DNA of 56,310 nt from Hyphomicrobiales bacterium (GTDB lineage Bacteria > Pseudomonadota > Alphaproteobacteria > Rhizobiales > Beijerinckiaceae). Positions 45,010 to 54,041 of this stretch are shown piece after piece (the first letter of the stretch is position 1; each line of letters starts with the position of its first letter). The notes beneath the pieces are model-generated. The model did not search any database, was not told the origin of the DNA, and worked only from the letters and a program-made list of their open reading frames with translations. A program made the position numbers and the translations under genes. The stretch is from positions 1 to 56,310 of the forward strand of contig JAQGJH010000075.1 of assembly GCA_028290705.1 (NCBI GenBank), given 5' to 3'.

Positions 45010-46062
45010 ATGCTGACGAGACGCAATGCGCTCGCGCTCGCTCTGGCTGCGGCCTCGGCCACCGCAACCGCGAGTCTGCCCGCCCGGGCCGATGCAGTGG
45101 CGGATTTCTACAAGGGCAAGAACCTGATCGTCGTCGTCGGCTACGGACCCGGCGGGGGATATGACGTCTATGCCCGACTGCTCGCGCGCTATCTCGGCAA
45201 GCACATTCCCGGTCATCCCAACGTGGTCGTGCAGAACATGCCCGGCGCGGGCAGCCTGCGGGCCGCGAATTATCTTTATGTCACGGCTCCGCGCGACGGC
45301 ACGGTGATCGGCACGTTCGCGCGCAACATGCCGCTGCTCGGCATTCTCGGCGGCAATTCGAACGTGCAGTTCGATCCACGCAAGTTCACGTGGCTGGGCT
45401 CGCCGTCGAGCGCCGAGAACGACGCCTATCTGTTGTTCGCCCGCAAGGATGCGCCTGTGAAATCGGTCGCCGACGCACGCAAGCCCGGCGGGCCGCCGCT
45501 GGTTCTCGGAGGAACCGCGGAAGGGGCGACCGGCAACGACGTCTCGATCCTGCTGAAGGACGTGCTCGGGCTGAACATCAAGGTCATCGCGGGATATCCC
45601 GACAGCGGCGCCATCTTCCTCGCCGCCGACCGTCGCGAGATCGACGGGCGCTTCGTCGGCCTTTCGGCGGTCGCCTCCTCCAAGCAGGATTGGCTGAAGA
45701 AAGACGGCGCCATGCAGGTGCTGATGCAATTCGCCCGCAAGACACGCCACAAGGACTTTCCGGACGCGCCGACGGCGCGCGAGATCGCCCCCGACGCGCG
45801 TGCGCGCTCGCTGATCGAACTGGCCGAGATCCCCTACTCTCTCGCCCGTCCCTATGTCGCGCCGCCCGAACTTCCGGCCGATCGTGCCAGGGCGCTGCAG
45901 AAGGCCTTTCTCGACGTGAACGCCGACCCCGAATACATCACCGAGGCCGCCAAGATCGGCGTCGACATCAGCCCGGTGGGCGCGGGCGAAGCGGTCGAAA
46001 TGCTCGACAAGCTCGCGAGCGCGCCGCCGGATCTGCTCGAATACATCCGCAAGCTCCAATAA
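45010..46062 (+). CDS. Bug/TTT-family periplasmic substrate-binding protein, copy 1
   Basis: The 350-residue protein has a signal peptide (MLTRRNALALALAAASATATASLPARA) and a Bug-type receptor fold. Typical runs are LIVVVGYGPGGGYDVYARLLAR, NMPGAGSLRAANYL and PLVLGGTAEGATGNDVSILL. Such receptors bind carboxylates for tripartite tricarboxylate transporters or signal systems. The ligand is unknown. It is the first of three tandem paralogs; gaps of 32, 65 and 37 nt join all four genes. No TctA or TctB membrane subunit is nearby. Confidence 0.88.
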   Translation: MLTRRNALALALAAASATATASLPARADAVADFYKGKNLIVVVGYGPGGGYDVYARLLARYLGKHIPGHPNVVVQNMPGAGSLRAANYLYVTAPRDGTVIGTFARNMPLLGILGGNSNVQFDPRKFTWLGSPSSAENDAYLLFARKDAPVKSVADARKPGGPPLVLGGTAEGATGNDVSILLKDVLGLNIKVIAGYPDSGAIFLAADRREIDGRFVGLSAVASSKQDWLKKDGAMQVLMQFARKTRHKDFPDAPTAREIAPDARARSLIELAEIPYSLARPYVAPPELPADRARALQKAFLDVNADPEYITEAAKIGVDISPVGAGEAVEMLDKLASAPPDLLEYIRKLQ

Positions 46063-46094
46063 GGCGCAGCAAGCGCCAACAACGGGAGGACGAC

Positions 46095-47174
46095 ATGCTG
46101 AGACGGACCGCGCTGAAACTCTGCGCCTTCACGACGCTGGCCGCCGTGGCGTCGTTCCATGGAGCCGCGACCGCGCGCGCCGACGCCGTCGCGGATTTCT
46201 ACAAGGGCAAGAGCGTCCAGTTGATCGTCGGCTACGGGCCAGGCGGCGGCTATGACGTCTACGCGCGCATTCTCGCGCGCTTCATGAGCAAGCATCTTCC
46301 GGGCAATCCGAACATCGTCGTGCAGAACATGCCCGGCGCCGGCAGCCTCGTGGCGGCGAACTACATCTACAACGTGGCTCCCAAGGACGGCACGGTGTTC
46401 GGGACGTTTGCGCGCAACATGCCATTGCTTTCCGTGCTGGGCGGCAATCCGGCGGTGAAGTTCGATGCGCGCAAGTTCACCTGGCTGGGCTCCGCTTCGA
46501 GCTATCAGGAAGATTCCTACATCATGTGGGTGCGCAAGGACGCCAAGGTGCAGAGCATCGCGGATGCGCAGAAGCCCGGCGGTCCGCCCATCGTGCTGGG
46601 CGGCACGGCCGAAGGCGCGACCGGCAACGACGTGCCGATCATCCTGCGCGATGCCTTGGGCCTGAACATCAAGCAGATCGTCGGCTATCCGGACAGCAAC
46701 GCGATCTTCCTCGCCATCGAGCGCAAGGAAGTCGAAGGCCGCACAACCGATCTGTCGGCGGTTCGCACCAACCGGCCGGAATATCTGAAGCCCGATTCCT
46801 ACATGCGCGCGCTGCTGCAATTCGGCCGCGCCACACGTCATCCCGACTTCCCCGACGTGCCGACGGCGCGCGAACTCGCCAAGGACGAGAAGTCCCGCGC
46901 GCTGATCGAATTGACCGAATTGCCCTACGTGCTGTCGCGGCCGTTCGTGGCGCCGCCGGGTGTGCCGCAGGAGCGCGCGCAGGCGCTCGAAAAGGCCTTC
47001 ATTGCAGCCTACAACGATCCCGAGCTCGTCGCCGAAGCCACCAAGCTCGGCATCGGCGTCAGCCCCATCGGCGGCAAGGAAGCGCTGGCGCTGATCGACA
47101 AGATCGCGGCCGCGCCGCAGGAGCAGCGCGATTATGTTCGCGGCCTGCTGAACGCCGGCAAAGGCGCGAACTGA
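46095..47174 (+). CDS. Bug/TTT-family periplasmic substrate-binding protein, copy 2
   Basis: This 359-residue paralog is close to copy 1 along its whole length: DAVADFYKGKSVQLIVGYGP, NMPGAGSLVAANYIYNVAPKDG and KFTWLGSASSYQED. The two share most residues in these runs. It has its own signal peptide (TLAAVASFHGAATARA). GGGAGGAC precedes the ATG at 46095. Differences cluster in the middle and C-terminal halves (for instance YIMWVRKDAKVQ against YLLFARKDAPVK), where ligand contacts may lie. Confidence 0.88.
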   Translation: MLRRTALKLCAFTTLAAVASFHGAATARADAVADFYKGKSVQLIVGYGPGGGYDVYARILARFMSKHLPGNPNIVVQNMPGAGSLVAANYIYNVAPKDGTVFGTFARNMPLLSVLGGNPAVKFDARKFTWLGSASSYQEDSYIMWVRKDAKVQSIADAQKPGGPPIVLGGTAEGATGNDVPIILRDALGLNIKQIVGYPDSNAIFLAIERKEVEGRTTDLSAVRTNRPEYLKPDSYMRALLQFGRATRHPDFPDVPTARELAKDEKSRALIELTELPYVLSRPFVAPPGVPQERAQALEKAFIAAYNDPELVAEATKLGIGVSPIGGKEALALIDKIAAAPQEQRDYVRGLLNAGKGAN

Positions 47175-47239
47175 GCTGAACGGCCTGCAGCGGATCAACC
47201 GCCGCGGCTGCGTGCAGGGACGCAGAGAGGGAGGAGACC

Positions 47240-48322
47240 ATGCGACGCACATTCAGGCTGCCGGTCGCAGCGCTGGCTTCAGCGCTGGCGTGCGTGCTCC
47301 TCTCGGGCTTCGCGGTGCGGGCGCAACACTCCGTCGAGGACTTCTATCGGGGGCGCAACGTCAACCTCGTGGTGGGTTATGGGCCGGGCGGCGGTTATGA
47401 CGTCTATGCGCGTCTCGTCGCGCGGCACATCGGGCGCTTCATCCCGGGACAACCCAACGTCGTCGTGCAGAACATGCCCGGCGCGGGCAGCCTCGTGGCG
47501 ACGAACTTTCTGTTCAATACCGCGCCGAAGGACGGCTCGACCTTCGGGACATTCGCACGCGACATGGCGCTGATGGGCGTGCTCGGCGGCAACGCCAATG
47601 CCCGTTACGATCCCCAGAAGTTCACCTGGCTCGGCACCGTCGCAAGCGGTGCCGACGATGCCTATCTGATGATCGCCCGCAAGGACGCGGCCGTCAAAAA
47701 GATCGAAGACGCGATGCGTCCGGGCGGGCCGACGCTCCTGCTCGGCGGCACCGGCGAAGGCGCGGGCGGCAACGACTGGGCCAATATGCTGCGCGACACG
47801 ATCCCGCTGCGGCTCAAGGTGATTGCGGGCTATCCCGACAGCGCCGCCATGTTTCTGGCGATCGAGCGCAAGGAGATCGACGGGCGCTCGCTGGATTATT
47901 CGTCGCTGAAATCCTCGCGTCCCGACTGGCTGAAGCCGGACAGTCCGGTGCGCGTCGTCCTGCAGTTTGGCCGACGCACGCGTCATCCCGATTTTCCGGA
48001 GGCGCCGACGGCGCTGGAACTCGCACCGGACGACCGCGTGCGCGCCTTGATCGACATGGCGGAGCTCTCCAATACATTGTCGCGGCCGTTCGCGGCGCCA
48101 CCCGGCATTCCGGAAGAGCGCGCGCTTGCACTGCAGACGGCGTTTTCCGCCATGTGTCAGGATGCGGCCTTTCGCGCCGACGCCGAGCGGCTGCGGGTGG
48201 ACGTCAGCCATCTCGACGGCAAGATTGTGCGCGACGTCATCGACAAGCTGGCGAATGCACCCAGGGACGTGCGTGATCGGATGCGGCAGATTCGCTACGA
48301 ACACGACAAGAAGGGCGGCTGA
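47240..48322 (+). CDS. Bug/TTT-family periplasmic substrate-binding protein, copy 3
   Basis: The 360-residue third paralog is the most divergent. It keeps VGYGPGGGYDVYARLVARHIG and NMPGAGSLVATNFLF, but the later repeat reads LLLGGTGEGAGGNDWANMLRD instead of GGTAEGATGNDV, and the C-terminus ends in a charged tail (RYEHDKKGG). A signal peptide (FRLPVAALASALACVLLSGFAVRA) is present. The divergence suggests a different ligand or role from copies 1 and 2. GGGAGGAG precedes the ATG. Confidence 0.87.
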   Translation: MRRTFRLPVAALASALACVLLSGFAVRAQHSVEDFYRGRNVNLVVGYGPGGGYDVYARLVARHIGRFIPGQPNVVVQNMPGAGSLVATNFLFNTAPKDGSTFGTFARDMALMGVLGGNANARYDPQKFTWLGTVASGADDAYLMIARKDAAVKKIEDAMRPGGPTLLLGGTGEGAGGNDWANMLRDTIPLRLKVIAGYPDSAAMFLAIERKEIDGRSLDYSSLKSSRPDWLKPDSPVRVVLQFGRRTRHPDFPEAPTALELAPDDRVRALIDMAELSNTLSRPFAAPPGIPEERALALQTAFSAMCQDAAFRADAERLRVDVSHLDGKIVRDVIDKLANAPRDVRDRMRQIRYEHDKKGG

Positions 48323-48359
48323 TCGCCCGAGTTCAATCTCCAACCAAGAAGAGGACACA

Positions 48360-49562
48360 ATGCCCCACGACGCAAGCGAAGGCGCCCATTGGCACGAGCC
48401 GAAGGCAGGTGAGAACGCGGGTTTCGGCAACTTCTCGCGGCCCGCGATGCCGTATGACAGATTCATGGAGGCCGAGAACATCCCGGTCCATCGCGCCATC
48501 GGCGTGCATCGCGTGCACGATCTTCCGATGAAGCCCTGGGCGCGGCTCGGCGGACGCGGCACCTACATCCAGCTCTTCGGCACCGAAGGCCTCTGGGGCA
48601 TGTATGTGGTCGAGATCCCGGCGGGCGGCGCGCTCAACCCGGAGCATCATCTCTACGAGAAGGAAGTGTTCGTCGTCGAGGGACGCGGATCGACGGAAAT
48701 CTGGCAGGACGGGCAAGGCAAGAAGCAGACGTTCGAGTGGCAGAAAGGCTCGCTGTTCTCGATTCCGCTCAATGCGCATCACCGCTTCGTCAACGCCAGC
48801 AGTTCGCCGGCCCTTCTGCTGTGCGGCACGTCGGCGCCCAACATGATGAACCTCGTCGACAATCCGCATTTCATCTTCAATTGCCCGTATGATTTCACCG
48901 ACCGCTATTCGGGCAACGAGGATTATTTCAAGCCCAAGGACGATCTCGAGCCCGACCCGGTGCGCGGCCTCGCGATGAAGCGCACGAACTTCATCCCCGA
49001 CATCGTCAATTGCGACATGCCGTTGGACAATCGGCGCTCCCCCGGCTACCGGCGGCTCGAACCGCACATGGGCGGCCAGCGCTTCCACCTCTGGATCGGC
49101 CAGCATGAGACGGGCCGCTACTCGAAGGCGCATTGCCACGAGAGCGCCGCGATCCTGATCTGCGTCAAGGGCAAGGGCTACACCTACACCTGGCCCGAAG
49201 GCCTCGGCTCCAAGCCGTGGGAGGCCGGCAAGGGCGACAAGGTGATGCGCCAGGATTACGAATTCGGCGGCATGGTGTCGGCCGCACCCATGGCGGGCGA
49301 CTGGTTCCACCAGCATTTCGGCATCAGCAAGGATCCGCTGCGGTTCACCGCGTGGTTCGGCCCGAACAATCATTCGGCGCTGAAGCCGGGACGTCCGGGC
49401 GAAGCCATGGCGGACATCTGGGCGATCGACATCAAGAAGGGCGGGCGCGCGATCCCCTACAACGACGAAGATCCCTACATCCGCAAGGAGTTCGAGGAGA
49501 CACTGGCGCGCGAGGGCGTGCCGTCGCGGATGGAAGAAAAGCTGTACGTGAAGGGGGATTGA
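48360..49562 (+). CDS. Bicupin protein, putative metalloenzyme
   Basis: The 400-residue cytosolic protein has two cupin domains. The first shows IPAGGALNPEHHLYEKEVFVVEG with possible metal ligands (H, H, E), the second KAHCHESAAILICVKGKGYTYTWPEG (H, H, E). This layout occurs in gentisate-type ring-cleaving dioxygenases and other bicupins; the family is not assigned. It follows the third receptor by 37 nt, so it may act on the imported or sensed compound. No signal peptide. Confidence 0.8.
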   Translation: MPHDASEGAHWHEPKAGENAGFGNFSRPAMPYDRFMEAENIPVHRAIGVHRVHDLPMKPWARLGGRGTYIQLFGTEGLWGMYVVEIPAGGALNPEHHLYEKEVFVVEGRGSTEIWQDGQGKKQTFEWQKGSLFSIPLNAHHRFVNASSSPALLLCGTSAPNMMNLVDNPHFIFNCPYDFTDRYSGNEDYFKPKDDLEPDPVRGLAMKRTNFIPDIVNCDMPLDNRRSPGYRRLEPHMGGQRFHLWIGQHETGRYSKAHCHESAAILICVKGKGYTYTWPEGLGSKPWEAGKGDKVMRQDYEFGGMVSAAPMAGDWFHQHFGISKDPLRFTAWFGPNNHSALKPGRPGEAMADIWAIDIKKGGRAIPYNDEDPYIRKEFEETLAREGVPSRMEEKLYVKGD

Positions 49563-49620
49563 TCGAATCTGCCGAACGAACGCGGCGTCGACCGTCGCGT
49601 TCGCCCGGTGCGAAGACCGC

Positions 49621-50085
49621 TCAATCGATCCGGATGATCTCGACCTCGCCCGCGCCCGCCGTGACCACGTCACCGACTTCCTTGGAAGTCAGGGCGCGGC
49701 CCATCGGCGCCACGTAGCTGATCGTGCCCTTGGCGGGATCGGCTTCATCTTCGCCGACGATGCGGAACGTGACTTCGCGGCCGTCCTCGTAGCGGATCGT
49801 CACGGCCGACGCGAAGTGAACCTTGCTGCGGTCCGGCATGGGCGGCACGAGTTCCGCACTGGCGCGGCGAGCCTGCCAATAGCGCAGATCCCGGTTGGCG
49901 CGCGCGGTGGCCGACCGTTCGCCTTCCTCCTGCGCATGCGTCATCTCGGCGTGCAGACGCGTGATCTCGGCATCGATCATCGCAAGGCCTTCGGCCGTGA
50001 CGAGATTGCGGTGCGGACTGACGGGCCGATCCGGAAGGTCGTCGAAGACCTCGCCGTCGGGTTCTTTCATGAAGGCTATGGACAT
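49621..50085 (-). CDS. GreA/GreB-family transcription factor
   Basis: The 154-residue protein has the Gre layout: an N-terminal coiled coil (GLAMIDAEITRLHAEMTHAQEEGERSATARANRDLRYWQARR) and a C-terminal FKBP-like domain (VTIRYEDGREVTFRIVGEDEADPAKGTISYVAPMGRALTSKEVGDVV). GreA and GreB stimulate transcript cleavage in stalled polymerase. The coil tip here carries few acidic residues, so cleavage activity is uncertain; it may be a Gre-like regulator. It converges with the bicupin gene. Confidence 0.85.
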   Translation of the reverse strand: MSIAFMKEPDGEVFDDLPDRPVSPHRNLVTAEGLAMIDAEITRLHAEMTHAQEEGERSATARANRDLRYWQARRASAELVPPMPDRSKVHFASAVTIRYEDGREVTFRIVGEDEADPAKGTISYVAPMGRALTSKEVGDVVTAGAGEVEIIRID

Positions 50086-50134
50086 GATGGCTCAACGCCG
50101 GTCCCGCGGACGGGTTCCGCCCGGCAGCGAGCGC

Positions 50135-51118
50135 TCAGGGAATCTCGACCACCACCCGGCCCCGGATCTTGCCCGCGACGATGTCGCGCCCGGCGTCCAG
50201 CAGCTTGTCGAAGGGCAATTGCGTGGTGATGGCCGCCAGCTTGCCGCGATCCAGCTCGCGCGAAAGCCGGTTCCAGGCCTCGATCCGCAGCGGCTTCGGG
50301 CACTGCACGCTCTCGATGCCCAGCAGGCAGACCCCGCGCAGGATGAAGGGCGCGACAGAGGTCGGCAGGTCCATGCCCTGCGCCAGCCCGCAGGCCGCGA
50401 TGGCGCCGCGCATTTTCGTCTGGGCCAGCACGTGCGCCAGCGTGAGCGAGCCGACGGAATCGATGCCGGCCGCCCAGCGCTCCTTCATGAGCGGCTTCAC
50501 CGGCCCCTCGAAATCGGCGCGGGTCATGATCTCGTCGGCCCCCAGCGCATGCAGGTAATCGGCTTCTTCGGGCCGCCCCGTCGAGGCGATGACGTGGTAG
50601 CCGGCATTTTTCAGGATCGCGACAGCCACCGAGCCGACCCCGCCGGCCGCGCCGGTGACGATGGCCGGGCCCATGGCGGGCGTGATGCCGTGCCGGTCGA
50701 GCGCCATCAGGGCCAGCATGGCCGTGTAGCCCGCCGTGCCGATCGCCATGGCCTGGGCGGCGTCGAGGCCCTCGGGCAGCGGCACCAGCCAGTCGCCCTT
50801 CAGCCGCGCCTTCTGGGCATAGCCGCCGAAATGCATCTCGCCGACGCCCCAGCCATTGAGCACGGCCACGTCGCCCGGCTTGAAATCGGGATGGCTGGAG
50901 CTTTCCACGATCCCGGCGAAATCGACGCCCGGCACCATGGGAAAGCGGCGCACGACCGGCGACTTGCCGGTGATGGCCAGACCGTCCTTGTAGTTGACGG
51001 TGGTATGCGTCACCCGCAACGTGACGTCGCCGTCCATCAGGTCGGAGTCTTCGAGTTCGGCAAAGGATGCAACGCTTCCCGTCTCGGTCTTGTCGATGCG
51101 GATCGCCCTGAAACCCAT
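50135..51118 (-). CDS. acuI: AcuI-like NADPH-dependent acrylyl-CoA reductase (MDR family)
   Basis: The 327-residue medium-chain reductase shows VNYKDGLAITGKSPVVRRFPMVPGVDFAGIV near the N-terminus, VLNGWGVGEMHFGGYAQKARL, and the cofactor loop VTGAAGGVGSVAVAILKNAGYHVIASTGR. These phrases match AcuI/YhdH acrylyl-CoA reductases, which detoxify acrylyl-CoA. The zinc-binding lobe of alcohol dehydrogenases is absent. The start is at MGFRAIRIDKTE; earlier in-frame codons are noise. Confidence 0.88.
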   Translation of the reverse strand: MGFRAIRIDKTETGSVASFAELEDSDLMDGDVTLRVTHTTVNYKDGLAITGKSPVVRRFPMVPGVDFAGIVESSSHPDFKPGDVAVLNGWGVGEMHFGGYAQKARLKGDWLVPLPEGLDAAQAMAIGTAGYTAMLALMALDRHGITPAMGPAIVTGAAGGVGSVAVAILKNAGYHVIASTGRPEEADYLHALGADEIMTRADFEGPVKPLMKERWAAGIDSVGSLTLAHVLAQTKMRGAIAACGLAQGMDLPTSVAPFILRGVCLLGIESVQCPKPLRIEAWNRLSRELDRGKLAAITTQLPFDKLLDAGRDIVAGKIRGRVVVEIP

Positions 51119-51174
51119 GTGCCGTCTCCTCGCGGTTTGACCTGACGGGAGAGTTCGTCGCCGCGCGCCCGGCG

Positions 51175-52425
51175 TCAAGCCGTGGCGACGCTGTCCTTTC
51201 GGACGATGGGCTTTTCGACGATCGGCAGGTTGATCAATGCCGACGCGATCCCGAGGGCGATCGAAAGCCACCAGACGATGTCGTAGGAGCCGGTCGATTC
51301 ACGCAACACGCCGCCAAGCAGCACGCCGAGAAATCCTCCGACTTGATGCGAGAAGAATGCGAAGCCGTACAGCATGGCGAAATAACGCGTGCCGAACATG
51401 TGGCCGATGATGGCCGAGGTCGGCGGGACGGTGGAAAGCCAGAGCAGTCCCGAGATCGCGCCGAACAGATAGGCGCCGATCATGGTGGGGGGCGCCATGA
51501 TGAAGACCGCGGTGGTGATGGCGCGCGACATGTAGATGATCGACAGGATGTAGCGGCGCGGCATGCGGTTCGACAGATAGCCGGACGTCAGTGAGCCGAT
51601 GATGTTGAACAGGCCGACCAGCGCGAAGGCCCAGTAGCCGACGCTCGCCGGAAGGCCGGCCTCGACGACATATTTCTGGAAATGCACCGTGATGAAGGCG
51701 AGCTGGAAGCCGCAGGTGAAGAAGCCGAGCACGACGAGCACGTAGGAGCGGTGCGCGAAGGCCTCCGACAGGGCTTCGCGTGTCGTCTGCTGGCGCGGCG
51801 CGCCGACGGCGGCGGCCGTCATCGGGGCGCTGGCGACCATGATCGACAGCGGCAGGATGCAGAGCATCAGGGCGCCGAACAGCACCGTGGTGGTCATCCA
51901 GCCCAGCGACTCGATCATGAAGCCCGAGAGCGGCGAGAACAGGAACTGTCCGAACGAGCCCGCAGCGGTGACGAGGCCGAACGCCATGGCGCGCTTGCTG
52001 TCCGGCAGGAGCTTGGCCAGCGCGCCGACGACGAGCGACATGGAACAGCCAGACAGGCCGAAGCCGATCAGCAGGCCGGCCGAGAAGGTGAAGGTCGCGG
52101 GCGTCGAGCTGATCGACATCAGCGCGAGGCCGGCAGCATAGAGCAGCGCCCCGCCCGAGAGCACGAAGCGGGTGCCGAACCGGTCGGCGAGCGCACCCGC
52201 GAATGGCTGGCCGATGCCCCAGAGCAGGTTCTGGATGGCGAGCGCGAACGAGAAGGTGTCGCTGCCCCAGCTGTTGGCCGTCATGATGGGAAGCTGGAAA
52301 TTGCCCGAGGCGGCGCGCGGCCCGAAGGTCAGCATCGAGATCATGCAGGCGGCGAGGATCACCAGTTCTGGCGGCATCGCCCTGCGGGCGACAGCCTGCT
52401 TCGACACGCCCGCAACTTCCGTCAT
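51175..52425 (-). CDS. MFS transporter (12 predicted helices)
   Basis: The 416-residue protein is a major facilitator with about twelve hydrophobic helices and the loop motif GALADRFGTRFVLSGG between helices 2 and 3. The pattern is nearest monocarboxylate or oxalate/formate-type carriers (LLWGIGQPFAGAL, LIGFGLSGCSMSLVVGAL, LPDSKRAMAFGLVTAAGSFGQF). The substrate is not determined. GGAGAG lies 6 nt before the ATG. It is divergent from the second MFS gene. Confidence 0.88.
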   Translation of the reverse strand: MTEVAGVSKQAVARRAMPPELVILAACMISMLTFGPRAASGNFQLPIMTANSWGSDTFSFALAIQNLLWGIGQPFAGALADRFGTRFVLSGGALLYAAGLALMSISSTPATFTFSAGLLIGFGLSGCSMSLVVGALAKLLPDSKRAMAFGLVTAAGSFGQFLFSPLSGFMIESLGWMTTTVLFGALMLCILPLSIMVASAPMTAAAVGAPRQQTTREALSEAFAHRSYVLVVLGFFTCGFQLAFITVHFQKYVVEAGLPASVGYWAFALVGLFNIIGSLTSGYLSNRMPRRYILSIIYMSRAITTAVFIMAPPTMIGAYLFGAISGLLWLSTVPPTSAIIGHMFGTRYFAMLYGFAFFSHQVGGFLGVLLGGVLRESTGSYDIVWWLSIALGIASALINLPIVEKPIVRKDSVATA

Positions 52426-52587
52426 CTCGTCTCTCCGGCTGCCGGGCTCATGGCCCGGTTCTCGCTTGACCGGGCGCCTGAGTCGGGCTCCTCACTGGTC
52501 AGGCGCGGGGATGATCGTTACTCTCAGAGCTCGGCTTCCGCCATTGAAAATTCAGCGGAGCTGATCCCGCAGGATCGAGGGAGTGGA

Positions 52588-54036
52588 ATGGCGGCGTCGG
52601 AATCGAGCGGGACGACGGAACGCCCCCTCCTGTCGCATCGCGAGACGCTGCTGATCGTGTTCGGCGTGCTGCTGCCGCTGTTTCTCGGATCGGTGTCGCA
52701 GACCATCGTGGCCAGCGCACTGCCGACCATCGGGCTGGCGCTGGGCGGCAGCAACGATCTGTCGTGGATCATCACCGCCTATCTGCTGACGTCGACCGCC
52801 GCGACGCCGCTGTTCGGCAAGTTTTCCGATATTTTCGGCCGACGCGTTTCGATGCAACTCGCCCTCTGGGTGTTCATCGGCGGGTCGGTCGCCTGCGCGC
52901 TCGCGCCCAACATTCCAATGCTCGTTCTGGCGCGCGGCATCCAGGGCATTGCGGCGGGCGGACTCACCTCCGTGCCCATGACGGTTCTGGGCGATCTCGC
53001 CCCGCCCAAGGAGCGCGTGCGCTACTACACCTATTTCTCGCTGACCCACATCACGGCCGGCGCGCTGGGGCCGGTGCTCGGCGGTTTCTTCGCGCAATAT
53101 CTGCACTGGTCCGCGATCTTCTGGTTCGGCGTGCCGCTCGGCCTGCTGGGCGTGGCGATCACGCAGCGCCTGCTCAAAAAGCTGCCGAGCAACCATCGCT
53201 ATCACAAGCTCGATTTCGCCGGCGCAGCGCTGATCGTGGCGGCCAGCACCAGCTTCATGTTCATGTTGAACGCGGGTGGGAGGATCTACCCGTGGAACTC
53301 GGCGCAGATTTTCGCGCTCGCGGGCCTGTCCTTCGTCCTCTGGGCGGCCTTCATCTGGCGGCTGCGCACCGCGGCCGAACCGCTCATCCCGCTCGACATC
53401 ATCGGCAATCGCGTCGTGCGCATGGCCATCCTGTGCAACTCGTTCGGCTGGGGCGCGATGATCGGGCTCAACATCTACCTTCCGATCTGGCTGCAGACCG
53501 TCTCGCGGATGAGCCCCGCGCAATCGGGTCTTGCTTTGATGGTGGTGATGTTCGCGGTCAACCTCGGCGCGCTCGGCGGCGCGCAGGTGACCGCGCGGGT
53601 GACGCATTACAAGCGGCTGCCGATGATCGCCCTGGCGCTGTCGATGAGCGCTTCCCTCTGGCTCGCCTGGCACAGCGGCGGCATGGGCTTTGTCGAATTG
53701 CAGATCGTGCTGGCGATCCTCGGGCTGAGCTTCGGCCCGGTCGCGCCGACCACGACGGTCTGTCTGCAGAATGCCGTCCCGCTGCACCAGATGGGAACGG
53801 CGGTCGGCTCGATGGCCTTCGGGCGCGGGCTTTTCACCACCATCCTGGTGGCGGCTTTCGGCGTCATCGTGCTGCATGCGATGCCCGCCGGCGGCGTGCC
53901 CGCGAGTGCGGCGGAGCAGGACGTGCTGGTCATGGCGTTCCGCACGCTCTTCGTCGTCGCGGCCCTGTGCCAGGGCCTGTCGCTGCTGTTTCTTCACCTG
54001 ATGGATGAAGTGCCTTTGCGCTCCGGCCGCGACTGA
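52588..54036 (+). CDS. DHA2-type MFS drug exporter
   Basis: The 482-residue protein is a 14-helix major facilitator of the drug:H+ antiporter-2 type: SVSQTIVASALPTIGLALGGSNDLSWIITAYLL, LFGKFSDIFGRRVSMQLAL and ARGIQGIAAGGL. Such carriers export lipophilic drugs or metabolites. The ATG at 52588 follows GAGGGAG. No TetR- or MarR-type regulator is adjacent. It converges on the ETF-QO gene, whose stop is 5 nt away. Confidence 0.9.
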   Translation: MAASESSGTTERPLLSHRETLLIVFGVLLPLFLGSVSQTIVASALPTIGLALGGSNDLSWIITAYLLTSTAATPLFGKFSDIFGRRVSMQLALWVFIGGSVACALAPNIPMLVLARGIQGIAAGGLTSVPMTVLGDLAPPKERVRYYTYFSLTHITAGALGPVLGGFFAQYLHWSAIFWFGVPLGLLGVAITQRLLKKLPSNHRYHKLDFAGAALIVAASTSFMFMLNAGGRIYPWNSAQIFALAGLSFVLWAAFIWRLRTAAEPLIPLDIIGNRVVRMAILCNSFGWGAMIGLNIYLPIWLQTVSRMSPAQSGLALMVVMFAVNLGALGGAQVTARVTHYKRLPMIALALSMSASLWLAWHSGGMGFVELQIVLAILGLSFGPVAPTTTVCLQNAVPLHQMGTAVGSMAFGRGLFTTILVAAFGVIVLHAMPAGGVPASAAEQDVLVMAFRTLFVVAALCQGLSLLFLHLMDEVPLRSGRD

Positions 54037-54041
54037 ACGGC

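Noticed and set aside
47175-47239. Possible hairpin between receptor copies 2 and 3
   Set aside because: GC-rich and only partly complementary with no T-run; too weak to call a terminator.
51682-54036. A 784-codon plus-strand frame running through both MFS genes
   Set aside because: The first 300 codons are antisense to the minus-strand MFS gene and read as low-complexity Arg/Glu/His; only the part from 52588 is a real protein.
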